Shown: positions 8,893 through 14,753 of the stretch, piece by piece
Layout of the letters: each line of letters begins with the position of its first letter
Numbering within the stretch: position 1 is the first letter of the stretch
NCBI GenBank assembly: GCA_002402125.1
Contig: NVVG01000017.1
Coordinates: 14,036-28,788 of the forward strand
Reading direction: 5' to 3'
DNA length: 14,753 nt
Origin: Moraxellaceae bacterium
GTDB lineage: Bacteria; Pseudomonadota; Gammaproteobacteria; Pseudomonadales; Ketobacteraceae
Program-made: the position numbers and the translations under genes
The notes under the pieces: model-generated
What the model was told of the DNA's origin: nothing
Databases searched by the model: none
What the model saw: only the letters and a program-made list of their open reading frames with translations

Positions 8893-10458
8893 TTACAAAT
8901 TGATCATAAAATCAAACTTGCACAGGGCTTCGGGCGGTTGTAAGAAGTCACCTAGCACAAGCCCCACACCCTCTTGGATGACGGATTGTAAACTTTCTGT
9001 ACTTTCGACAAAGCCGGCTAATGTTCTCACTTGATGCGAACTCGCATAACGGATAAGTGCTTTTAATTGCTGCGTCCTTTGGTTTGCATCTTCTCCCGTG
9101 AAACAACGATGCAATTTAACAAAATCCACGTCAAAGCTATCCAATAGCGTTAGCGATGCTTGAGATAAACCAAAACCCGATATACTTACCTGAGCACCAA
9201 GCGAACGAATTCGACGAATTGTATCTTGTGATACCGAAAACGTTTCCATCAAAGCATTTTCAGGTAATTCAAATACACATTGGGATGGGATCACTTTCGC
9301 GTCATGCATTACTTTTTTTAACCAAGGCACAAAGGTACTATCCGACAGACTATTAGCGGTAAGTTTTATGAAAAACATACTGGCGCCGGTATTTATTCTA
9401 TTGGCTATCTGCAACTCTTTTAAGGCAGTTACAATGACCCAGCGATCAATATAAGAAATTAATACTGAATTATTTATCGAACCCATAAATTCGCGCGCAG
9501 AGATTACCCTATCCGATTCATGTAATCGTATTAACACCTCATAGCGCTCATATCCATCCATATCCAAACTAACGATAGGCTGAAACACAAGACTTAAACG
9601 CTTCTCTTTAATTGCCTGCCGAATTCGATCAGACCAATTAGCAACCTTTGGTTTTTCTGGCGTTGTGTTTGACGCTGCATAATAACTATTGATACCAATC
9701 TCTGCCGCCGCTAATCGTGAGGTAATGTCATCCGCTTGCCCAATTGCAATGCACGGCACCCTACCACTGGCTATTTCCATCACCGCTAATAGAAGTTCTT
9801 GATAATTTTGATCATGGTCATTAATGGCTACGACAGAATTATCAATGTCACCGTTCAATAAAACAATTACGGCTGTCGGTTCACGAAACCTCACCGCTTG
9901 CAATAAATCTTTGGTACTACGAAATGATAACCCTTGATAATCAGAATCTTTGATTTTAATTTCTAACGCTTCATGCGACTGTTGGTTTTCATCCAAAAAA
10001 TAGAGACGCTTAAGGTTTTGAGCCGCCACAGTTTTCGACGCTGTTTCTATTGCGGTTTCTGCCGTTATCTTTTGCACGCAAACATCGTCTTCGAGCTGTT
10101 TTAATGCCTCTGAAACCAACTCATTGCACAGTGCTTCTAACGTCTCCAGGCTGGCGGATATATATTCCACAACTTGGGTTTTTAATTCCGCTTGCTTTCG
10201 AGCCAAAGCAATGACGGTGCTCTCCAGGTCGCTAACCACGTCATATATAGTACTAAAATCTTGCTCCGCAGTCAGAGTCGCGATGTCATGTAACATACAA
10301 CTGAATTTGGAAAACTGAGCGGGAGGAAAATTGGCGGTGTGCACATACTTCCAACGGGAGGACAGTTTATTAACCTGGGTCGACAAAATATGTAGTTTGA
10401 GGTGATCCGCCCGGTCTAAGTTCAACTTAGTAAGATTCAACACAGCACCTCTACTCAT
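8893..10458 (-). CDS. Degenerate EAL-domain protein with REC-like middle domain
   Basis: The 521-aa protein has a helical N-terminal region (about 1-145), a receiver-like alpha/beta segment without a clear phospho-acceptor (about 151-263), and a C-terminal EAL fold (about 280-521). The EAL motif is EVL (307-309) and keeps the Glu. The DDFG loop is replaced by SGFG (427-430), the NVS Asn aligns with Lys, and AEGVE reads AGFVE (481-485). Loss of these metal ligands predicts no phosphodiesterase activity, so it is more likely a c-di-GMP effector or scaffold, as for FimX- or LapD-type EAL domains. The Lys of the LKID position (448) remains. A TTG start at 10494 would add 12 residues; the ATG at 10458 has a GCAGG-type site upstream and is preferred. 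It is divergent from the DUF3549 gene and lies upstream of fadB on the same strand. Confidence 0.85.
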   Translation of the reverse strand: MSRGAVLNLTKLNLDRADHLKLHILSTQVNKLSSRWKYVHTANFPPAQFSKFSCMLHDIATLTAEQDFSTIYDVVSDLESTVIALARKQAELKTQVVEYISASLETLEALCNELVSEALKQLEDDVCVQKITAETAIETASKTVAAQNLKRLYFLDENQQSHEALEIKIKDSDYQGLSFRSTKDLLQAVRFREPTAVIVLLNGDIDNSVVAINDHDQNYQELLLAVMEIASGRVPCIAIGQADDITSRLAAAEIGINSYYAASNTTPEKPKVANWSDRIRQAIKEKRLSLVFQPIVSLDMDGYERYEVLIRLHESDRVISAREFMGSINNSVLISYIDRWVIVTALKELQIANRINTGASMFFIKLTANSLSDSTFVPWLKKVMHDAKVIPSQCVFELPENALMETFSVSQDTIRRIRSLGAQVSISGFGLSQASLTLLDSFDVDFVKLHRCFTGEDANQRTQQLKALIRYASSHQVRTLAGFVESTESLQSVIQEGVGLVLGDFLQPPEALCKFDFMINL

Positions 10459-10576
10459 CTTATGCACCTGCTCAATACCAAATCTACATTTCAATAAAAA
10501 CTGGTTGCCACATATTTGAGTCTAGGCCATTTTTCGAACAATGCCGCAGAAACTCTAGAGAAGACTCCCGATACAT

Positions 10577-10585
10577 TGATATACT
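10577..10585 (+). promoter_or_regulatory. Candidate extended -10 for the DUF3549 cluster
   Basis: TGATATACT fits an extended -10 (TGn plus TATACT) and would place the transcript start about 45 bases before the ATG at 10637. There is no recognisable -35. This 178-bp divergent gap also has to hold the promoter of the EAL-like gene, for which I found no good candidate. Confidence 0.4.
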
Positions 10586-10636
10586 TCTTACTTTATCGAC
10601 AACAATTATCTATTCATTAAAAATTGATCGGAATTT

Positions 10637-11689
10637 ATGCAACCCACCCAAACAATACAGGCCTTTTTACAGGCATCCGGCGCTCAATACCGCATCATTG
10701 ACCTAGGCAGACGAGTGCTAAAGATCGAGAAAGGGCTATTTGAGAAAATTGAAAACGCACAGGCCCCCTACCCTTACCCTTTACAGCGTCAGGCGTGGTT
10801 TGCAGTATTGTTTTGGGACCCTAAAAACATCCAACAACATCATATATGGTTCCTCAAACTGCCTTTAGATGAGCAAGGTTATTTGGATCTCAATGCGCGG
10901 GATGACTTCCTGCGCAGAGCCCTAGAGCAATTAGGGCAAGCCCTTCTTGATAGCAAAGAAAACGCCCCCGAAGCACCCGCCCTCGAAATCAAAGACAACC
11001 CTTGGAGCTTCACGCCCCGCCAAGACAAAATGGCCGCGTTCCATGCGAAGGCATTAGTAGAGTTAAAACGCCCAGGCAGCCAACACCTCGCCCCCATGAT
11101 GCGTTACCTAGAGCAACCTGAACAATTCTCACAATGGCAACATATCGGCATCCAAGGCATTGCAGATCTCTGCGCCAGAAGTAATGAGGAATCTGTAACC
11201 AATATGCTTCGGCAACACCTGCCACAGCTGCCTGCCGAAGTAATGGTTCCGCTCTTGCTGGGACTGGAAAACGAATCGATCAGTCACCTTCTCACCCAGG
11301 CTGTGATTGCTTGTAAACAATCAATGACATCAGATACCACGCTGCTTGCTGCGATCATTCGGGCACTATCTGGCAGTGTCGATCAGACGGCAAAAAAGCA
11401 ATTCATCCTAGACGCATTAGACTCTTACAAACAGGCTCCTATTTCCATTGAGGTGCTCGTTGCTATCAGTGGACGGGCATGGGAAGTACTCACTGATGAC
11501 GCCGTTGCGCTACTCTTTGTCGAAGCCCTAGCCTATAACGACGCCGGTCAAGGTGCGTTCAATCAAGTGCTTACCGACCTGTTATTTATGCCTTCTATCG
11601 GTAAAAGTATTCGCCAAGCATTTAGGTCACCTAAGCGCTCAGAACGCTTAGGTGAAGCCATTGGCACCTTTTTAGGTGAGGTCCATTAA
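10637..11689 (+). CDS. DUF3549 family protein
   Basis: The 350-aa soluble protein begins with the family-typical segment [22 protein letters not shown] (residues 6-27), followed by the aromatic-rich [13 protein letters not shown] (about 50-62) and [19 protein letters not shown]. The C-terminal two thirds are helical, with repeated alpha-alpha hairpin character reminiscent of HEAT-like repeats (my inference). DUF3549 is a gammaproteobacterial family with no established function. No signal peptide or membrane helix is present. It is the first gene of a cluster; its TAA is two bases before the ATG of the YchJ-like gene, whose ribosome site (GGTGAGG) lies inside this gene. A striking inverted repeat occurs in its last 65 bases. 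Confidence 0.88.
   Translation: MQPTQTIQAFLQASGAQYRIIDLGRRVLKIEKGLFEKIENAQAPYPYPLQRQAWFAVLFWDPKNIQQHHIWFLKLPLDEQGYLDLNARDDFLRRALEQLGQALLDSKENAPEAPALEIKDNPWSFTPRQDKMAAFHAKALVELKRPGSQHLAPMMRYLEQPEQFSQWQHIGIQGIADLCARSNEESVTNMLRQHLPQLPAEVMVPLLLGLENESISHLLTQAVIACKQSMTSDTTLLAAIIRALSGSVDQTAKKQFILDALDSYKQAPISIEVLVAISGRAWEVLTDDAVALLFVEALAYNDAGQGAFNQVLTDLLFMPSIGKSIRQAFRSPKRSERLGEAIGTFLGEVH
11627..11655 (+). repeat. 11-bp perfect inverted repeat inside the 3' end of the DUF3549 gene
   Basis: TCACCTAAGCG (11627-11637) and CGCTTAGGTGA (11645-11655) are exact reverse complements around a 7-base loop. The left arm overlaps a second palindrome, TTAGGT-C-ACCTAA (11622-11634). A third, CACCT-TTTT-AGGTG (11665-11678), follows, so six AGGT/ACCT words occur in about 60 bp. 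All are within coding sequence, 13-70 bases before the start of the next gene. They may act as an RNA stem or operator affecting the downstream genes. Confidence 0.7.
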
Positions 11690-11691
11690 TC

Positions 11692-12204
11692 ATGGGAAAT
11701 GCGGTTGATAACACCCCCTGTCCCTGCGGAAGCAATTCATCCTACCAACAATGCTGCCAGCGCTTTCACTCTGGGGCCGACGTTGCCTTTACGGCTAAGC
11801 AGCTTATGCGCTCTCGCTATTGTGCATTTGTAAAAAGAAATGTGCCATATTTGTTAAAAACTAGGCATTCCAGCACCCAGAGCCAGGACGACCCACAGCA
11901 ATTACAACAAAGCTGCCAAAATACCCAGTGGCTAGGGTTAAATATTCATCACTGCCAACAAGGCTTAGCCAAAGACAGCGTTGGCACGGTGTCATTTAGC
12001 GCGCATTATAGAGAGAGTGGTAGTGTTGGCGTATTGTCGGAAACCTCTCGTTTCATAAAAGAAGGTCAGCGCTGGTACTATGTTGATGGAAAGGTTGGTG
12101 AAGATCATCAAACACAGGAAGAAACGGAGCCGCTCAACAAACCAGGTCGAAATGAGCCTTGTTGGTGTGGCAGCGGTAAAAAATTTAAGCGCTGTCACGG
12201 TTAA
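11692..12204 (+). CDS. YchJ-family (UPF0225) SEC-C protein
   Basis: The 170-aa protein carries two cysteine-rich zinc-binding SEC-C motifs. The N-terminal one has Cys10, Cys12, Cys21 and Cys22 ([14 protein letters not shown]). The C-terminal one has Cys157, Cys159, Cys168 and His169 ([15 protein letters not shown]) and ends the protein. Between them is the NTF2-like YchJ core, including [23 protein letters not shown] (about 37-59) and a WYYVDG motif. This is the usual architecture and length for E. coli YchJ homologues, whose role is unknown. SEC-C motifs are known from the SecA C-terminus, where they bind SecB, so protein or ribosome contact is possible but inferred. It is probably translationally coupled to the preceding gene. 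Confidence 0.92.
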   Translation: MGNAVDNTPCPCGSNSSYQQCCQRFHSGADVAFTAKQLMRSRYCAFVKRNVPYLLKTRHSSTQSQDDPQQLQQSCQNTQWLGLNIHHCQQGLAKDSVGTVSFSAHYRESGSVGVLSETSRFIKEGQRWYYVDGKVGEDHQTQEETEPLNKPGRNEPCWCGSGKKFKRCHG

Positions 12205-12209
12205 TATCA

Positions 12210-12228
12210 TTGGCCAAGAGGAGGCCAA
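12210..12228 (+). promoter_or_regulatory. Hairpin overlapping the ribosome site of the small membrane protein
   Basis: TTGGCC (12210-12215) and GGCCAA (12223-12228) form a 6-bp stem with the loop AAGAGGA. The strong Shine-Dalgarno AGAGGAGG (12217-12224) is mostly in the loop, with its last two G in the stem, seven bases before the ATG. This could modulate initiation. Confidence 0.4.
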
Positions 12229-12231
12229 ATT

Positions 12232-12597
12232 ATGGCTAGAATGCTAACAATCTACTTAATTGCGCTATTCGCCGGGGCACTTACGTGGTATATCACCAAA
12301 CAACTATTAGACGCATACGCAATCTTAAAAAACAATCACTCTCTCAGCGCCGCTAAACCCGTCTTTCTACTGCTGGCATTTGGGTTATTTATTGCTGCGG
12401 CAACCCAATCTTTTTTCGAATCGCCCGATGATATCGCCAGCCATGCCCTACTCGTGATAACCACCATATTGTTATCCTTAGCGTTGGCCATCAACAAAGC
12501 ATCACTGCAAGATTGCCTGCTTTTATTTAAACGTTATTACCTAAAAATAAAAATGATGGTTGCTCACCGACTGATTAAAATTGGCAAAGAAAAATAG
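12232..12597 (+). CDS. Small inner-membrane protein of unknown function
   Basis: The 121-aa product has three predicted transmembrane segments at about residues 4-21, 43-59 and 71-88. A strongly basic C-terminal tail (about 100-121, KRYYLKIKMM...RLIKIGKEK) should remain in the cytoplasm. There is no cleavable signal peptide. I recognise no family. The start is well supported by AGAGGAGG seven bases upstream, although a second Met at residue 4 is possible. It begins 27 bp after the YchJ-like stop and is likely the last gene of that cluster. No terminator follows. Confidence 0.75.
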   Translation: MARMLTIYLIALFAGALTWYITKQLLDAYAILKNNHSLSAAKPVFLLLAFGLFIAAATQSFFESPDDIASHALLVITTILLSLALAINKASLQDCLLLFKRYYLKIKMMVAHRLIKIGKEK

Positions 12598-12687
12598 GCC
12601 ACATTCAGCGTTGCTTTTTCCCCCTCCTGCTAATAATTCCTGGTAAGCTACAACTCAACGATAACAACCGTCTGGTTAGATTTCACT

Positions 12688-13416
12688 ATGTTAAAATCAC
12701 TTACGACCGTATTCCTCTGCTTCACATTATTAGGCTGCTCAGATAACAACTCACCTGAAAACACACCTGACAACAAGTCAGCAAATACACCAACTAACAA
12801 CGTAGATAGCAGCCTAAGCAACAACGCTACACCAAGCACCTACACAGAAGGTGTACATTACACGTTATTAGAAGACCCAATCAACTATACGTCCAAAGAT
12901 ATCATTGTCACCGAGTTCTTTTGGTACGGATGTTCTCATTGCGCGAAATTTGAACCCCTCATACAGCAATGGAATACAACCAAACCAGCAGGAGTATCAT
13001 TGATACAGTCTCCTGCGGTGTGGAATAACATCATGTCTCTTCACGCCAAGGCTTTCTTTCTAGCTCAATCGGTTGAAGATACAGAAAAACTTCATCGGCA
13101 GTTATTTCACGTCATCATGAGGTTAAGTAAACAAAAAGAATTTAACCAACATTACAGCGTTCTCGCGACCGTATTTAACGCCTTCGGGGTAAGTAAAGAG
13201 GAATTTGATACTCAGTTAAACTCATTCAAAACGAAAAGCCAGCTGAAAAAGGCGCTTAAACATATGAAACAAGCTGCCCTAAAAGGCACCCCTATGCTAG
13301 TGGTGAATGGCAAATATGCCATCATCAACCAAAGCGTGACTAAACCTGCTGAATTGATGGATGTCGTCGACTTCCTTATTGCCAAGGAACAAGCCGCGGT
13401 AACAGAAGCGTTCTGA
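12688..13416 (+). CDS. DsbA-family thiol:disulfide oxidoreductase, lipoprotein form
   Basis: The 242-aa protein has a thioredoxin-fold active site WYGCSHC (Cys82, Cys85), preceded by TEFFWYG, and the cis-proline loop GTP (Pro202), as in DsbA. The CSHC dipeptide differs from the E. coli CPHC. The N-terminus is a lipoprotein signal with lipobox LLGC (Cys17). Ser at +2 suggests outer-membrane sorting by Lol. A low-complexity N/S/T/P-rich linker (about 18-52) tethers the catalytic domain. The role is presumably oxidation of cysteines in envelope proteins. A possible TTGCTT/TAATTC promoter lies in the 90 bp upstream but is weak, and the ribosome site is poor. An inverted repeat follows the gene before dinB. 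No dsbB is in the window. Confidence 0.9.
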   Translation: MLKSLTTVFLCFTLLGCSDNNSPENTPDNKSANTPTNNVDSSLSNNATPSTYTEGVHYTLLEDPINYTSKDIIVTEFFWYGCSHCAKFEPLIQQWNTTKPAGVSLIQSPAVWNNIMSLHAKAFFLAQSVEDTEKLHRQLFHVIMRLSKQKEFNQHYSVLATVFNAFGVSKEEFDTQLNSFKTKSQLKKALKHMKQAALKGTPMLVVNGKYAIINQSVTKPAELMDVVDFLIAKEQAAVTEAF

Positions 13417-13476
13417 CTAACGAATATCAGTAGCCTTACATTATGCTGACATCGGTAAACTTTTAATAAGTACGGC

Positions 13477-13525
13477 TTCTCGAGTTTTGGAGACCAACAG
13501 TAGCTTAGACATCCCAAAACGAGAA
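13477..13525. repeat. Interrupted inverted repeat between dsbA-like gene and dinB
   Basis: TTCTCG (13477-13482) plus TTTTGG (13485-13490) pair with CCAAAA (13514-13519) plus CGAGAA (13520-13525): 12 pairs with a 2-base bulge and a 23-base loop. It ends one base before the LexA box. It could be a weak terminator or stabiliser for the dsbA-like mRNA; no T-run follows. Confidence 0.5.
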
Positions 13526-13545
13526 TACTGTACATATACACAGCT
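13526..13545 (+). promoter_or_regulatory. LexA (SOS) box of dinB
   Basis: TACTGTACATATACACAGCT has the exact CTG-N10-CAG spacing and matches 16 of 20 positions of the E. coli-type consensus, including an intact TACTGTA left part. It overlaps the -35 of the predicted dinB promoter, so LexA binding would block RNA polymerase. This marks dinB as DNA-damage inducible. Confidence 0.92.
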
Positions 13546-13557
13546 GTAGCTTATACT
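13529..13557 (+). promoter_or_regulatory. dinB promoter
   Basis: A -35 TGTACA (13529-13534) and -10 TATACT (13552-13557) are separated by 17 bp; four of six and five of six bases match consensus. The start would be near 13564, about 30 bases before the dinB ATG. Confidence 0.7.
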
Positions 13558-13594
13558 AATTACCATCGGTTTTCATTGAAGAACTCAACGAACC

Positions 13595-14737
13595 ATGAGC
13601 ACAGTTAGCATAGATCACATAACCAGTACAAAGCCAGCCAGGACTAGCGCAGAGATACATGACACTGAGCCGGTGTCTGATCGCAAAATCATTCATGTTG
13701 ATTGCGACTGTTTTTATGCGTCGTTAGAAATGCTCGATAATCCCAGGTTACGCAACAAACCCATCGCCGTTGGCGGCGAAGCGGGTCGCCGAGGGGTAAT
13801 CGCAACCTGCAACTATGAAGCCAGGAAATTTGGTATTCACTCAGCAATGGCCTCAGCCACAGCCAAACGACTCTGCCCTAACCTCCTCATTGTCCCCCCC
13901 AGAATGAGCCGTTATAAAGAAGCCTCTCAGAAGATCCACAAGGTATTCCAAGATTTCACCGATTCGATTGAACCGCTCTCTCTTGATGAAGCATTTCTAG
14001 ATGTCAGCGGGCAACAAAATTATCAAGGTAGCGCAACCTTGATGGCCAAAGCCATTCAATCACAGGTTTTTGAGGAAGTCGGCATCACGGTTTCTGCAGG
14101 CATTGCACCCAATAAGTTTCTCGCTAAAATCGCTAGCGATTGGAACAAACCCAACGGTTTATTTCTTATTGCCCCCGACCAAGTGGAAGAATTTGTTAAA
14201 GCTCTTCCCGTAAGTAAACTGTCTGGTGTAGGTAAAGCAACACAAAAAAGGCTCGCCAACCTCGGTATTTTCACCTGCAATGACATTCGTAGTTATAGTA
14301 TTTTTGAGCTCACCAAAACCCTAGGGGCCTTTGGCGAACGGTTACATCAACTATCTTACGGTATTGATAATCGCCCCGTGAAACGACGTGAGTTCAGAAA
14401 ATCCTTAAGTGTTGAACACACCTATTCCAAAGATCTATGCGCTTTATCTGAATGCATTCAGAAGTTACCCGACCTGCAAGATGAAATGGAAAGTCGCCTA
14501 GCTCGACAAAAAGTGCAACACTCTATCAAAAAAGCTTTTATTAAAATAAAATTTGGTGACTTCACTCAAACTACCATCGAACGCTGCATTAAAGAACCGG
14601 TACTCAATACCTATCAAGCATTGTGTGAGGAAGCGTTCCATCGAGGCAACAAACCTGTTCGGCTATTAGGCTTGGGGGTAAGGTTCGAAGAACCAAACCT
14701 AGGTAACACGCAGCTCAGCTTTAGTTTTCAAGCATAA
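13595..14737 (+). CDS. dinB: DNA polymerase IV (Y-family translesion polymerase)
   Basis: The 380-aa error-prone polymerase copies damaged DNA during the SOS response. The catalytic carboxylates are present: Asp36 in HVDCDCF and Asp131-Glu132 in SLDEAFLDV. The steric-gate position is Tyr41 (Phe13 in E. coli). The HhH region LSGVGKATQKRLANLGI and the little-finger domain (SVEHTYSKDL onward) are complete. QLSFSF at 373-378 near the C-terminus is a beta-clamp binding motif. The first 30 or so residues (MSTVSIDH...VSDR) precede the usual Pol IV start; an in-frame GTG at 13673 would give a normal-length 354-aa protein. I keep the ATG because it fits the promoter, but its ribosome site is weak. A LexA box controls it. 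Confidence 0.96.
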   Translation: MSTVSIDHITSTKPARTSAEIHDTEPVSDRKIIHVDCDCFYASLEMLDNPRLRNKPIAVGGEAGRRGVIATCNYEARKFGIHSAMASATAKRLCPNLLIVPPRMSRYKEASQKIHKVFQDFTDSIEPLSLDEAFLDVSGQQNYQGSATLMAKAIQSQVFEEVGITVSAGIAPNKFLAKIASDWNKPNGLFLIAPDQVEEFVKALPVSKLSGVGKATQKRLANLGIFTCNDIRSYSIFELTKTLGAFGERLHQLSYGIDNRPVKRREFRKSLSVEHTYSKDLCALSECIQKLPDLQDEMESRLARQKVQHSIKKAFIKIKFGDFTQTTIERCIKEPVLNTYQALCEEAFHRGNKPVRLLGLGVRFEEPNLGNTQLSFSFQA

Positions 14738-14753
14738 ATAACACACCACAAGA

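Overview
The window reads as an ordinary chromosomal segment of a marine-type gammaproteobacterium, perhaps from the Oceanospirillales/Alteromonadales/Pseudomonadales area. The support is a Pseudomonas-style fadBA pair (715-aa FadB, 391-aa FadA), a DUF3549 protein, a YchJ-type SEC-C protein, a canonical LexA box in front of dinB, and moderate, AT-leaning base composition judged by eye. No genus can be named from sequence alone. I see no tRNA, rRNA, CRISPR array, insertion sequence, phage gene or integrase.

Layout. 1-520: a short secreted DUF4399 protein on the + strand. 521-668: a convergent intergenic gap with a 9-bp-stem hairpin. 669-3688 (- strand): a PAS-GGDEF-EAL cyclic-di-GMP enzyme preceded by a phasin-like protein that carries an in-frame TST repeat. 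3689-3986: a repeat-rich non-coding stretch. 3987-5168 (-): an HI0933/YhiN-family flavoprotein with its own extended -10 promoter. 5212-5241: a strong intrinsic terminator ending the fad operon. 5287-8636 (-): fadBA, the two subunits of the aerobic fatty-acid beta-oxidation complex. 8637-8892: the fadB leader with a FadR-like half site. 8893-10458 (-): a protein with a degenerate, probably non-catalytic EAL domain. 10637-12597 (+): a tight three-gene cluster of DUF3549, YchJ-like SEC-C protein and a small membrane protein. 12688-13416 (+): a DsbA-like lipoprotein. 13595-14737 (+): DNA polymerase IV (dinB) under a LexA box.

How the genes may fit together. FadB and FadA form one enzyme complex that degrades acyl-CoAs to acetyl-CoA. 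Its intermediates are also precursors of polyhydroxyalkanoate, so the phasin-like gene nearby is suggestive. Two cyclic-di-GMP proteins, one apparently active and one degenerate, flank this lipid-related block, but no shared regulation is visible. dinB is clearly an SOS-type unit.

No undescribed multi-gene system is evident. The better leads are local: the degenerate EAL protein, the phasin-like protein with its repeat, the long inverted repeat inside the 3' end of the DUF3549 gene, and the dsbA-dinB intergenic structure.
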